Shown: positions 17,229 through 25,486 of the stretch, one piece after another
Position numbering within the stretch: position 1 is the stretch's first letter
How the letters are laid out: the number at the start of each line of letters is the position of its first letter
Source of the DNA: Komagataeibacter sp. FXV3
GTDB lineage: Bacteria > Pseudomonadota > Alphaproteobacteria > Acetobacterales > Acetobacteraceae
Assembly (NCBI RefSeq): GCF_015155755.1
Contig: NZ_VWPI01000019.1
Span: 1 to 35,254, forward strand
DNA: 35,254 bases
Reading direction: 5' to 3'
Position numbers and translations under genes: made by a program
Notes under the pieces: model-generated
What the model was told of the DNA's origin: nothing
The model's input: the letters and a program-made list of their open reading frames with translations, nothing else
Database searches by the model: none

Positions 17229-18242
17229 TCATACATCGTCGCGGATCAGGGGGCCGGTCGAACAATGCAGGCCGCCACCACCGGAAATCATCTTGTCGTA
17301 CTTGACCGGAATGATATCGACGCCGGCACCCGTCAGCGCCTTGCGTGTTTTTTCGGATATGCCTTCGGGCATCACCACGCGACCGGGCGCAATTGCCAGG
17401 CAGTTGATGATTGAAACATCATCATCGTAACCGACTTCGATGATATGAATGCCTAATTCGCCAAGCTTTTCAATGAACCAGTAGGGTAGGAGGGCAATAT
17501 TGGCGATGGCGAGGTCAGGGGCGAGCATAACAAACACGCCGTCGATATGCAGCCTGTAACCGGTCAGTTGGATGCGCAGCAGTTCAACACCCTGCGTACG
17601 CAGCACTTCCTCGATCTGATCGGCTCCGCTTTCGGTGGTGCGTGAAGAGATCCCGATAACCGCGGTTGTCGGGTTCAGCCATGCAAAACTGCCGCCTTCG
17701 GCAACACCATTGCCTGAAATCGTCCGCAGGATCGGACAGCCCATGCGGGCCAGTGTCTGGGTAACGGGACGTTCTTCCCCCCGGCGGATTTTCGGGCCCA
17801 TACGCGTGACAATGGCACCCCCATTCACCGCAATGACCGAATCACGGGTAAAGCAGGATTTCATACGCCCCGGCGCGATGGAATCGAGATAGACAACTTC
17901 CACGCCTTCCCCGCGCAGGGTGGCGACGTAACCGTCGTGCTGCGCCTGCATGGCCGCAAGGTCGGGGCCAGTGTCGCCACGCCAGTACCAGCCGGCTTCA
18001 ACATCACCAAAAGCGTTGTTTTCCATCCGCTTGGATGTATCAACAATGTTAACTTCATCACCCGGCCGGTGCATCATGACCATACGCAGGCGCCCGACGT
18101 CGTTATTACATCCCCATTTCCGGCCCCATACGGCTTCCTGCTGCGCCGTGTCCTCGAACGCGGGTTCCGCTTCCGAGGGGAACAGCTTGATCAGCTGATT
18201 GTAACGCCATTCGCCTTCTGTAATCGCATTCATATCGCGCAT
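17229..18242 (-). CDS. Amidinohydrolase/deiminase-fold enzyme (DDAH / arginine deiminase / amidinotransferase superfamily)
   Basis: A 337-residue protein of the guanidino-group modifying superfamily (PF02274 type). The catalytic triad is readable: Cys327 in GGLHCSTGPL, His232 in YRLHIDGVFVML and the acidic partner in the CFTRDSVI (D134) and VAEGGSF (E182) segments. Known members attack the guanidinium carbon of arginine, methylarginine or agmatine, giving a ureido product, or transfer the amidino group. It is the first gene of the minus operon, next to the divergent control region, so it may carry out a key step. The start at 18242 is just after AGGTC; the ATG at 18233 has better spacing and is a real alternative. 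The superfamily call is firm; the guanidino substrate is inferred from the family. Confidence 0.88.
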   Translation of the reverse strand: MRDMNAITEGEWRYNQLIKLFPSEAEPAFEDTAQQEAVWGRKWGCNNDVGRLRMVMMHRPGDEVNIVDTSKRMENNAFGDVEAGWYWRGDTGPDLAAMQAQHDGYVATLRGEGVEVVYLDSIAPGRMKSCFTRDSVIAVNGGAIVTRMGPKIRRGEERPVTQTLARMGCPILRTISGNGVAEGGSFAWLNPTTAVIGISSRTTESGADQIEEVLRTQGVELLRIQLTGYRLHIDGVFVMLAPDLAIANIALLPYWFIEKLGELGIHIIEVGYDDDVSIINCLAIAPGRVVMPEGISEKTRKALTGAGVDIIPVKYDKMISGGGGLHCSTGPLIRDDV

Positions 18243-18861
18243 GACCTATTTTATATTATTGAATGTAAGTAATTAATCCCGGCTGCAGCAAAATCATGAT
18301 GGCTGCGTCGGTCATGGGATCATCTTATAGCGCCTTTGGGCCGACGCAAGAAAAACTTGGAGTTGACACCAAAAAGTCTGGACAGAACCGATTCATTGCG
18401 TTTACGTTTCTAATCATCCGGTATGGCAAGAGTGACCGGCAAACAGGGATATTAAAAAGTTCTGTGTTATTTCATGCAGGAACTCTATCCTGCGGTCAGC
18501 GGCAGTTCGTCTGCGGTGGAGCAGATCATCAGGCAGTCTGCGTTTCACAGATCGTCTGGCAGTGTTTAATTGTTTTTCAAAAGAAATGAATGGGAGGGGA
18601 TGGCCATCACGGCCGGGTGAACGTGCCATCAATTTCGTTTCGATATAGTTTCAATATCCAGATGCGCCAGGGGTATGGGAAATTCAGATTACGGACCAAT
18701 CTTTCAGACCCGATCAGGTTACGGCAGGGACCCGGGATGCTTCCCGTCTTTGCCGTCGGTCGCGCACGGTCTGTCATGTCCGGGTGCGTAAGCGGGTCAG
18801 AAGCAGAAATAAAAAGTAATGACTTCCAATAATCCTACGATCATATGTCAGGAGGCACGTA
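18243..18861. promoter_or_regulatory. Divergent control region of the catabolic island
   Basis: About 620 bases separate the divergent minus operon (start 18242) and plus operon (start 18862), so both promoters must lie here. No gene is supported. The 40 bases next to 18242 are AT-rich and could hold the leftward promoter. A TTGACA at 18363-18368 reads rightwards, but no good -10 box follows at the usual distance. AGGAGG just before 18862 is the receptor's ribosome binding site. No Fur box was seen, unlike at the iron genes. The TetR gene closing the plus operon is a candidate regulator, but I could not find a clear palindromic operator. Confidence 0.5.
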
Positions 18862-21216
18862 ATGAGACGTAGTCGATGTCTCGGGGTTTTTCTTGTCTGT
18901 TGCGTTCCATACGTTGATTCCGCAAAGGCGGCAGTCGAAAGTTCCGGATCCGCAACTGATTCAAAACAGCGGCATGGCGTTTCGGCCTCGTCCAGGACTG
19001 GTGCGCATACCGCGCGCCAGAGGGCAGCAGGCCCGGTGCAGGCGCATGAACCGGAACAGTTGCGTGTCATGTCCACCGCCCGTACCCAGTCACATGGGAC
19101 GAGCGAGGTGGTCAGTCGCGCCATGATGGACAAATTCGTGCCCGGCACCAGCGCGGTCAAGATGCTGGCCCAGTTGCCAGGCGTGCAGTTCACCTCATCG
19201 GATGCGCTGGGTGTGGATACGTGGTCTTCCACGCTGTACGCCCGCGGCTTCGTGCAGGACCAGATGGGCTTCACCCTTGATGGGGTTCCGCTGGGGGATC
19301 AGGGATATTTCACTTATAACGGCCTGAAATCCCAGGCCGCGATCGCACCGGAAAATATTGCGAGCATGGACATCTCGCAGGGTGCGGGTGCCGTGGATGC
19401 GCCGGGAACAACCAACCTGGGCGGCCAGATATCCATGGTTTCATCCAACCCTTTGCAGAAGGCCGGGGCACGTGTGTCGCAGTCCTTCGGGAGTTGGGAC
19501 GCGTACCATACGTTTGTCCGTGTTGACAGCGGTAACCTGAACAAATCGGGCACCCGGTTTTATGTTTCCTATGTTCGTAACGACACGAACAAGTGGAAAG
19601 GTGCGGGGTACCAGTTTGAACAGAACGTCAATGCCAAGCTTGTACAGCCCCTGAAGAACAACAGTGAACTGTCATTCTTCTTTGACTGGAACAATCTTGT
19701 GCAGCCAGTCGACTATCAGGATCTCAGCTTCAATTTCCTGAAGGTGTACGGTACCCGGCTGGACAATTATTATCCCAATTATACCAATGCCTACAACGCG
19801 GCAGCCGGGAAATACACGCTGGGCCAGGACAAGACGAACGACCCCAAGGACGTTGCGTATTATGACGTGGGGCGTGTCTGGAATGACTATCTGGCGTACA
19901 CGAAACTCAAGCTGAACATGACGAACAACCTGTCATGGGACACGACGCTGTATGGCCATGGCCAGAAGGCAATGGGGGTATTCACCAACCCGTTCCATGC
20001 ATCGCCCAATGGGGCGCCACTGTCTGAACAGATCAAGCGTCCGTGGCTCATGCGTTTCGGTTTCACGTCGGGCATGAACTGGCACATGGGGCACAATGTG
20101 CTGCGGGCCGGGATCTGGTATGAATACTACCGCAATGCCATAAGCCAGACACTGTACGAGGCCCCGCTGCTGGGGCAGGGCGTGCCTGATCCCAATCATC
20201 TGGGCCGCGAATTCGATCGCATGTGGGCCTTTGATTTCAATACCAATACTTTCATGGGGTATGTGGAAGACCAGTATTATATCAAACCAAACCTGGTTGC
20301 CTCCGTAGGCTTCAAGGCCATGACATCCACGACACGTGGGTCACAGGTGGCGAACAATACGGGTGAGGCAGCACTGGCACAGGGCAGCCTTAATGCATCC
20401 GACGGGTTCCTGCCGCATTTCAATGTCGATTATCATATCGACCGGCATAGCGAACTCTATTTCGATATCGCCAAGAACCTGCGTACCTATGCCGATGGTG
20501 GTTACGGCCTGGGCAGTGTCTGGGGTGTAACAAACCTGCAGACGTTCAACCAGATGAAGAAAGTCATCAAGCCGGAAACCGACTGGACCTACATGGCCGG
20601 TTATCGTTACCAGGCGAAGATGCTGTCCGCATCTGTCAGTTTCTACCACACTGATTTCTTCAACCGCCTGCAGACGATTGCATCAGGCAATATTGTCAAC
20701 CCGACTGATTCTGTCGCGAACGTTGGTAGTGTCCACATGAACGGCGTGGACGTGGGGGCGACCATACGCCCGGTCAAGGGGCTGAGTTTCTATAACAGCT
20801 TCAGCTATAACCATGGCTGGTATGGATCGGACGTGTCCGATGGCGGCACGACCTATCACACCAAGGGGAAGAAGATCGTCAATTATCCTTCCTTCATGTA
20901 TAAAACACAGCTTTCCTATGCCTATCGTGGGGCGGAAGTACATTTTGATGCATCCTACATGTCCAGCCGCCCGTTTGACTACATGAACACGCTGCATGTT
21001 CCGTCCTACTGGCTGGCATCCATGGGGGCACGCTACAACTTCAGCCGCGTCGGTCCGCTCAGCACGTTATCCGTTGGTTTCAACGTTTATAACCTGTTTA
21101 ATTCCACCTATATCGGAACAATGGGGGATAACGGAAATCCGATGCAGGGTGATTACCAGTCCTTCAGTATCGGGGCGCCGCGTTCCTTCTTCGGTACCAT
21201 TTCTGCTTCCTACTAG
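18862..21216 (+). CDS. TonB-dependent outer-membrane receptor
   Basis: A 784-residue outer-membrane receptor. A signal peptide (CLGVFLVCCVPYVDSAKA) is followed by a long polar linker, a TonB-box-like segment EQLRVMSTAR near residues 65-75, the plug domain (KMLAQLPGVQF, LYARGFVQDQMGFTLDGVPL, NIASMDISQGAGAVDAPG, LGGQISMVSSNP) and a 22-strand-type barrel with alternating aromatic residues ending in GTISASY. It takes a scarce or large ligand across the outer membrane using TonB energy. It opens a tightly spaced operon with an amino-acid-type ABC importer, only 13 bases before the binding protein, which argues for a small nitrogenous ligand and not a classical ferric siderophore. No Fur box is seen upstream. 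AGGAGG lies just before the ATG. Confidence 0.93.
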   Translation: MRRSRCLGVFLVCCVPYVDSAKAAVESSGSATDSKQRHGVSASSRTGAHTARQRAAGPVQAHEPEQLRVMSTARTQSHGTSEVVSRAMMDKFVPGTSAVKMLAQLPGVQFTSSDALGVDTWSSTLYARGFVQDQMGFTLDGVPLGDQGYFTYNGLKSQAAIAPENIASMDISQGAGAVDAPGTTNLGGQISMVSSNPLQKAGARVSQSFGSWDAYHTFVRVDSGNLNKSGTRFYVSYVRNDTNKWKGAGYQFEQNVNAKLVQPLKNNSELSFFFDWNNLVQPVDYQDLSFNFLKVYGTRLDNYYPNYTNAYNAAAGKYTLGQDKTNDPKDVAYYDVGRVWNDYLAYTKLKLNMTNNLSWDTTLYGHGQKAMGVFTNPFHASPNGAPLSEQIKRPWLMRFGFTSGMNWHMGHNVLRAGIWYEYYRNAISQTLYEAPLLGQGVPDPNHLGREFDRMWAFDFNTNTFMGYVEDQYYIKPNLVASVGFKAMTSTTRGSQVANNTGEAALAQGSLNASDGFLPHFNVDYHIDRHSELYFDIAKNLRTYADGGYGLGSVWGVTNLQTFNQMKKVIKPETDWTYMAGYRYQAKMLSASVSFYHTDFFNRLQTIASGNIVNPTDSVANVGSVHMNGVDVGATIRPVKGLSFYNSFSYNHGWYGSDVSDGGTTYHTKGKKIVNYPSFMYKTQLSYAYRGAEVHFDASYMSSRPFDYMNTLHVPSYWLASMGARYNFSRVGPLSTLSVGFNVYNLFNSTYIGTMGDNGNPMQGDYQSFSIGAPRSFFGTISASY

Positions 21217-21229
21217 GACAGGAGTATAA

Positions 21230-22054
21230 ATGCGCTTACATCGTCGCCAGTCCCGATCCGCATGGACCGCCGTCAGGTCCGTTCTTGCCACAGGGTGCGC
21301 CATGCTTTTCCTGTCGGGCAACACCGCCGGATACGGGGCGGCGGCGGTGCCGCTGGTCGTGGGGATCAATCCCGTTTACCCGCCCATGGAATTCCATGCT
21401 CCTGAAACGGGTGAACTTCAGGGTTTTGATGTCGATTTCGCCTATGCACTGGGAAAACAGATGGGACGCCCGGTGGAAATACGTGAGGCGTCCTTTCCCC
21501 AGTTGATGGTTGATGTCGGTTCGGGACGGATCGACATCATCATCAGTGGTCTGAATGATACGCCGGGGCGTCGGGGTGTGCTTCAGTTTGTTGATTATTT
21601 ACAGTCCGGTGCCCAGTTGCTGGTGTCGGGCAACAGTCCGTTCACGCGGGATACCGATCTGTGTGGGGGGACGGTATCGGCAGCGCGCGGTACTGATTTC
21701 GCCAGGATCCTGCAGGCATGGGGCGCACGCGTCTGTGGCGCAGCCCACATGCCCGACATTACGGTGGTGGGGACCGAGAACTCCGCCATGGCGCGTCTGG
21801 AACTGCGTGAGGGCAGGGTGCAGGCCGCCGTTCAGGGGGAAGAAACGGTGGGATACTTCCTTGATAACGCCCATTCCCTGTTCCGGCGGTTTCTATCCCC
21901 CATCAGCCATGCCTATCTTGCGATCGCCATGCGGCATGACAGCGCATTATTTGACGATATCAGCACTGATTTCGAACAGTTGAAAAAAAATGGGAAATAC
22001 CAGAGTCTTCTTCGCAAGTGGCACCTGGAAGCCAATACGGTCATCCCCTCCTAG
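21230..22054 (+). CDS. Family-3 periplasmic binding protein of the island's ABC importer
   Basis: A 274-residue SBP_bac_3 protein with a basic N terminus and signal-like hydrophobic core (SVLATGCAMLFLSG). The domain has LVVGINPVYPPMEF, GELQGFDVDFAYALG and Arg114/115 (TPGRRGVLQF) for the ligand carboxylate. As in its paralogue at 13034, the alpha-ammonium-binding Asp is replaced by Gly203 (VQGEET), hinting at a ligand without a free alpha-amino group. Cys145 and Cys169 form the same 24-residue-spaced pair as in the other two. AGGACAGGAG precedes the ATG. It is directly followed, after 15 bases, by the permease gene and is the most likely cognate binding protein. Confidence 0.91.
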   Translation: MRLHRRQSRSAWTAVRSVLATGCAMLFLSGNTAGYGAAAVPLVVGINPVYPPMEFHAPETGELQGFDVDFAYALGKQMGRPVEIREASFPQLMVDVGSGRIDIIISGLNDTPGRRGVLQFVDYLQSGAQLLVSGNSPFTRDTDLCGGTVSAARGTDFARILQAWGARVCGAAHMPDITVVGTENSAMARLELREGRVQAAVQGEETVGYFLDNAHSLFRRFLSPISHAYLAIAMRHDSALFDDISTDFEQLKKNGKYQSLLRKWHLEANTVIPS

Positions 22055-22069
22055 CCGCACAGGTGAAAT

Positions 22070-22900
22070 ATGTCTGCTGAAATGCAACTCGACGATCATA
22101 GCACAATCATAGAACGTGGCCGTTACCGCATGGTCATGTCGCTGGTGGTCGTGCTTGCGTTCGTGGCGTGGCTGGTTCATGCCTTTGCCGTTTCCGATAT
22201 CGAGTGGAAGTACGTCAGCCATTTTCTAATGGTCCGCACCATAATGCAGGGTGTGGCCGCAACGTTGTTCATGGCCGTATCGGCCATGCTGCTGGGTGTC
22301 GTGATCGGCCTGATCTTCGCCATCGTGCAGCAGTCCGGCAATCCGGTCTGGAAAACGGTCGCGGCCGGGTATGTCTGGCTGTTCCGCGGGACGCCGGTCA
22401 TTCTGCAGCTACTGTTATGGTTCAACCTGGCGCTGGTGTTTCCGCATATATGGGTGCCCGGTTACGGATCGGTACAGACGGTGCAGCTTATGACCCCGTT
22501 TCTGTCCGCATTGCTTGGGCTGGGGCTTAACCAGGGGGCCTACATAACGGAAATCATGCGCTCCGGCCTGACCAGTGTAGACAAGGGGCAGTATGAAGCC
22601 TGCTGCATGATTGGCATGACACGCCTGCAGGCGCTGCGCCGGGTCATCCTGCCGCAGGCGCTGCGGGTGGTCATTCCACCGTTGGGTAACGAGTTCATCA
22701 GCATGATCAAGCTGACATCGCTTTCCAGCATGATCCAGTATCCCGAAATCCTGCATAGTGCGCAGAACATCTATTACGCCAATGCCCGGGTGATCGAACT
22801 GCTGCTTGTGACCGGGTTCTGGTATCTTGCGATTGTTACGGTGCTGATGCCAGTGCAGTATTTCCTTGAAAAACGTATCAACAGGGGATGGTCGGGATGA
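22070..22900 (+). CDS. Amino-acid-type ABC transporter permease (HisM/GlnP family)
   Basis: A 276-residue inner-membrane permease of the polar amino acid uptake family. Hydrophobic segments begin at [20 protein letters not shown], with further helices around [40 protein letters not shown], and near the C terminus. The cytoplasmic EAA loop that docks on the ATPase is clear: [18 protein letters not shown] followed by LGMT-like [20 protein letters not shown]. It is a single permease and so probably forms a homodimer. It lies between the binding-protein and ATPase genes, overlapping the latter in an ATGA. The ligand class is inferred from the family. Confidence 0.92.
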   Translation: MSAEMQLDDHSTIIERGRYRMVMSLVVVLAFVAWLVHAFAVSDIEWKYVSHFLMVRTIMQGVAATLFMAVSAMLLGVVIGLIFAIVQQSGNPVWKTVAAGYVWLFRGTPVILQLLLWFNLALVFPHIWVPGYGSVQTVQLMTPFLSALLGLGLNQGAYITEIMRSGLTSVDKGQYEACCMIGMTRLQALRRVILPQALRVVIPPLGNEFISMIKLTSLSSMIQYPEILHSAQNIYYANARVIELLLVTGFWYLAIVTVLMPVQYFLEKRINRGWSG

Positions 22901-23709
22901 CCGCCACAGATATTGCAGCCACGACTGCGCCGCCTATCCTTGAAGTCCGGAACATGCGCAAGGCATATGGGAACATGCCTATCCTGAAGGGGGTGTCATG
23001 CACCCTGAACCAGGGGGATGTGATGTGCGTGCTGGGGGGATCGGGGTCTGGCAAGACCACGCTCCTGCGCTGCATCGCGCAGCTTGAACGGTATCAGGGC
23101 GGTAGCGTGGTGGTTGATGGCGAACTGATGGGAATTGCCGAAAAGGGTGGGCGTTTTTACCGCCTGTCGGAACGTCAGATCGCGCGCCAGCGCCTGAAGA
23201 CCGGCATGGTCTTTCAGAAATTCAATCTGTTTTCGCATATGACGGCCATGCAGAACGTGATGGAGGGGCCGGTCCATGTCCTGTCCGTCCCGCCTGAGGA
23301 AGCGCGCAGTGAAGCCTGTCGCCTGCTGGAATGGGTGGGACTGGGGGAGCGAATGGACCATTACCCGGCCCAGCTGTCCGGTGGCCAGCAGCAGCGTGTC
23401 GCCATTGCACGGGCATTGGCCATGAAGCCCAAGGTCATGCTGTTTGATGAACCGACCAGCGCGCTTGACCCCGAATCCGTGGGCCGCGTGTTGGCCGTCA
23501 TGAAACAGGTTGCCGCAACGGGCATGAGCATGATCGTCGTGACCCATGAAATGGGCTTTGCGCGTGAGGTCGCAAGCCGGGTCCTGTTCATGGATCATGG
23601 GGTGATCGCGGAAGATGCCCCATCCGCACAGTTCTTTTCCGCGCCATCGCACCCACGGGCGGCTGATTTCTTGGCTTCCACGCTGGGCGCACGCGTACAG
23701 ACCAACTGA
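22897..23709 (+). CDS. Amino-acid-type ABC transporter ATPase (HisP/GlnQ family)
   Basis: A 270-residue ATPase of the polar amino acid importer family. Walker A is GGSGSGKT (47-54), the Q-loop in [10 protein letters not shown], the signature LSGGQQQR (160-167), Walker B MLFDEP (181-186) and the switch His in VVTHEMGFA. The start at 22897 gives the ATGA overlap with the permease stop and has GGGG nine bases upstream; an ATG at 22888 is an alternative. It is the only amino-acid-type ATPase in the window. It may therefore also serve the ATPase-less permease fusion at 30112 and the extra binding proteins. Confidence 0.93.
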   Translation: MTATDIAATTAPPILEVRNMRKAYGNMPILKGVSCTLNQGDVMCVLGGSGSGKTTLLRCIAQLERYQGGSVVVDGELMGIAEKGGRFYRLSERQIARQRLKTGMVFQKFNLFSHMTAMQNVMEGPVHVLSVPPEEARSEACRLLEWVGLGERMDHYPAQLSGGQQQRVAIARALAMKPKVMLFDEPTSALDPESVGRVLAVMKQVAATGMSMIVVTHEMGFAREVASRVLFMDHGVIAEDAPSAQFFSAPSHPRAADFLASTLGARVQTN

Positions 23710-23730
23710 AATTACAGGAATTCATACACT

Positions 23731-24624
23731 ATGTCCGCAACATATGACCGCTATCGTAATGTACCGTTGACCGCCCCCAATCAGGCGCCGCCCGCCCTGC
23801 GTTACCCCTGGCCCGAAGGAAACCGGGCCGCCATGTTCCTGTCGTTCGACATTGATGCGGAAAGTGCCTGGACCGGCAAGGATCCGTCCCATGCCGAACG
23901 GCTTGTTACCATGTCCTTTGGCGGGTTCGAGGCGCGGGTGGGGACGCCGGTCATCCTCAGACTTCTGCGTGAAATGGGGCTGAAGGCCACGTTCTTCATT
24001 ACCGGTTGGGCAGTTGAAGCCCATCCTGCCATGGCCGAAGCGGTACTGGCCGATGGCCATGAAATCGGGCATCACGGCTATCATCATCTTATCCCCGAAC
24101 CCGGTGCCGATCATATGCTGGAGGAACTGGATTACGGGCTGGAAGTGCTCAAAAGGCGGTTGGGCGTCGTACCCGTGGGCTACCGTGCGCCGATCGGGGA
24201 AGCGTCGGCTGAACTGTGCAAAAGTCTGAAGGAGCGCAACTTCCTCTATACCAGTTCCTGGTTTGATGATGTCCGCCCGTACCGGCACGTGATGAAGGAT
24301 GGATCGCCAGGCCTGATCGAACTGCCCCAGACCACCAGTTACGATGACTGGATGCACGGGCTTGCGAACCGCTTCAGTCCGCGTTCGATTTTCCCCAAGG
24401 AGCATGTGCTGTCGATGTGGCGCGATGACCTTGATGAGACCCGTGCATGGGGCGATCTGGTAACAACCGTGTTCCACCCACAGGTAAGCGGCCGGCCAAT
24501 GCGTTTCCGGCTGTTGCGCGAATTCCTGCAGTACACCGTCAGTTGCAACGATGTATGGATTACGACAGGGGAGGAAATCGCGCGGTATTACGAGCAGCAG
24601 GAAAAAGCCCTTGCGGTATCGTGA
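23731..24624 (+). CDS. CE4-type polysaccharide deacetylase-superfamily hydrolase, second copy
   Basis: A 297-residue paralogue of the enzyme at 13862, sharing the layout FLSFDIDAES (D40, D42), GHEIGHHGYHH (H110, H114), VGYRAPIGEAS, IELPQTTSYDDW and VFHPQVSGRP. No signal peptide is present, so the site of action is the cytosol. Relatives of this shape include PuuE allantoinase and cyclic imidases as well as HpPgdA. Sequence divergence from the first copy, mainly in the loop after DAES and in the C-terminal half, suggests a different substrate or a different form of it. It follows the ATPase after 21 bases and overlaps the third binding-protein gene by 14 bases, so import and hydrolysis are co-expressed. 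Confidence 0.87.
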   Translation: MSATYDRYRNVPLTAPNQAPPALRYPWPEGNRAAMFLSFDIDAESAWTGKDPSHAERLVTMSFGGFEARVGTPVILRLLREMGLKATFFITGWAVEAHPAMAEAVLADGHEIGHHGYHHLIPEPGADHMLEELDYGLEVLKRRLGVVPVGYRAPIGEASAELCKSLKERNFLYTSSWFDDVRPYRHVMKDGSPGLIELPQTTSYDDWMHGLANRFSPRSIFPKEHVLSMWRDDLDETRAWGDLVTTVFHPQVSGRPMRFRLLREFLQYTVSCNDVWITTGEEIARYYEQQEKALAVS

Positions 24625-25444
24625 CCGGAGCCGCAGGCTGATTGGGACCCTTCTGCCTGTTCTGTTGGGGCTGCTTTGGCCGTTCATGGCCAATGCGGCT
24701 CCGCGGCAGGTGATCATTGGGGTCTATCCCAGCTATCCGCCGCTTGACATGCGTGACCCGGAGACAGGGCAGTTGGAAGGCTTTGACATTGACCTTGCCA
24801 CCGCCCTGGCCCGGCAGAATGGATGGGCGCTGACCTTTCGCGAAATCAGCTTTGAAGAACTGTTGCCCGCGGTCCAGACCGGACGTGTGGACCTGTTTTT
24901 TAACGGCATGATCGACAATGCAGTGCGGCGGGAGTCAGTGGATTTTGTAGATTACCTGCAGGAAGGGTCGCGTTTTCTTGTGCCAACGCGCGATCTGGCG
25001 TCTTTCCGGACCCAGCGTGACCTGTGCGGCAAATACGTGGCCGCCAACCGGACCACCAGCCAGCCCGCGCAGATCCAGAAATGGAGCACGGAAAATTGCG
25101 GGGGAAACGAAATCCGGTTCTATCCTGCGGAAAATGACTCCGACGCCATGATCCAGCTTTATGAAGGGCGGGTGCAGGCGATGATGGTTGACAGCATTGT
25201 CACCCAGTATGTGATCCGAAGGGAAAAAGGTAAGATCACGGCGATGGAGGGACTGATTTTCCCACAGGAATTCGGGATTGGCGTCCATAAGGGGCGCACG
25301 GAACTGGCGGAACAGATCCGCAGCGGCCTGCGTGAACTCGTTCTGAATGGAAATTACAAAGAACTTCTTGATAAATGGGGTTTATCGCAGGAAAATGGTC
25401 TTGACGATGAATTACGGCAGTCGCCTGTATCTGTCAGTCCGTGA
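24611..25444 (+). CDS. Family-3 periplasmic binding protein, third copy, TTG start
   Basis: A 277-residue SBP_bac_3 protein. The best start is TTG at 24611: AGGA lies eight bases upstream and the protein then begins MRYRDRSRRLIGTLLP, a textbook signal peptide with cleavage near ANA-A. An in-frame ATG at 24551 would add 20 charged residues before it. The gene overlaps the CE4-type gene by 14 bases, which suggests translational coupling. The domain shows VIIGVYPSYPPLDM, QLEGFDIDLATALA and Arg106/107 for the ligand carboxylate. Unlike its two paralogues it keeps the amine-binding Asp (D194 in MMVDSI). The Cys pair is at 139 and 163. It may bring a second, true amino-acid-like ligand to the same permease. 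Confidence 0.88.
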   Translation: MRYRDRSRRLIGTLLPVLLGLLWPFMANAAPRQVIIGVYPSYPPLDMRDPETGQLEGFDIDLATALARQNGWALTFREISFEELLPAVQTGRVDLFFNGMIDNAVRRESVDFVDYLQEGSRFLVPTRDLASFRTQRDLCGKYVAANRTTSQPAQIQKWSTENCGGNEIRFYPAENDSDAMIQLYEGRVQAMMVDSIVTQYVIRREKGKITAMEGLIFPQEFGIGVHKGRTELAEQIRSGLRELVLNGNYKELLDKWGLSQENGLDDELRQSPVSVSP

Positions 25445-25486
25445 CGGACACGCGCGTACGGCCTGCTATCAGATGGACCTGCCGGT

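Noticed and set aside
18694-18780. A riboswitch-like look (GATCAGGTTACGG) upstream of the first TonB receptor
   Set aside because: It recalls part of a TPP element read from the other strand, but the order and spacing of the remaining conserved parts are absent.
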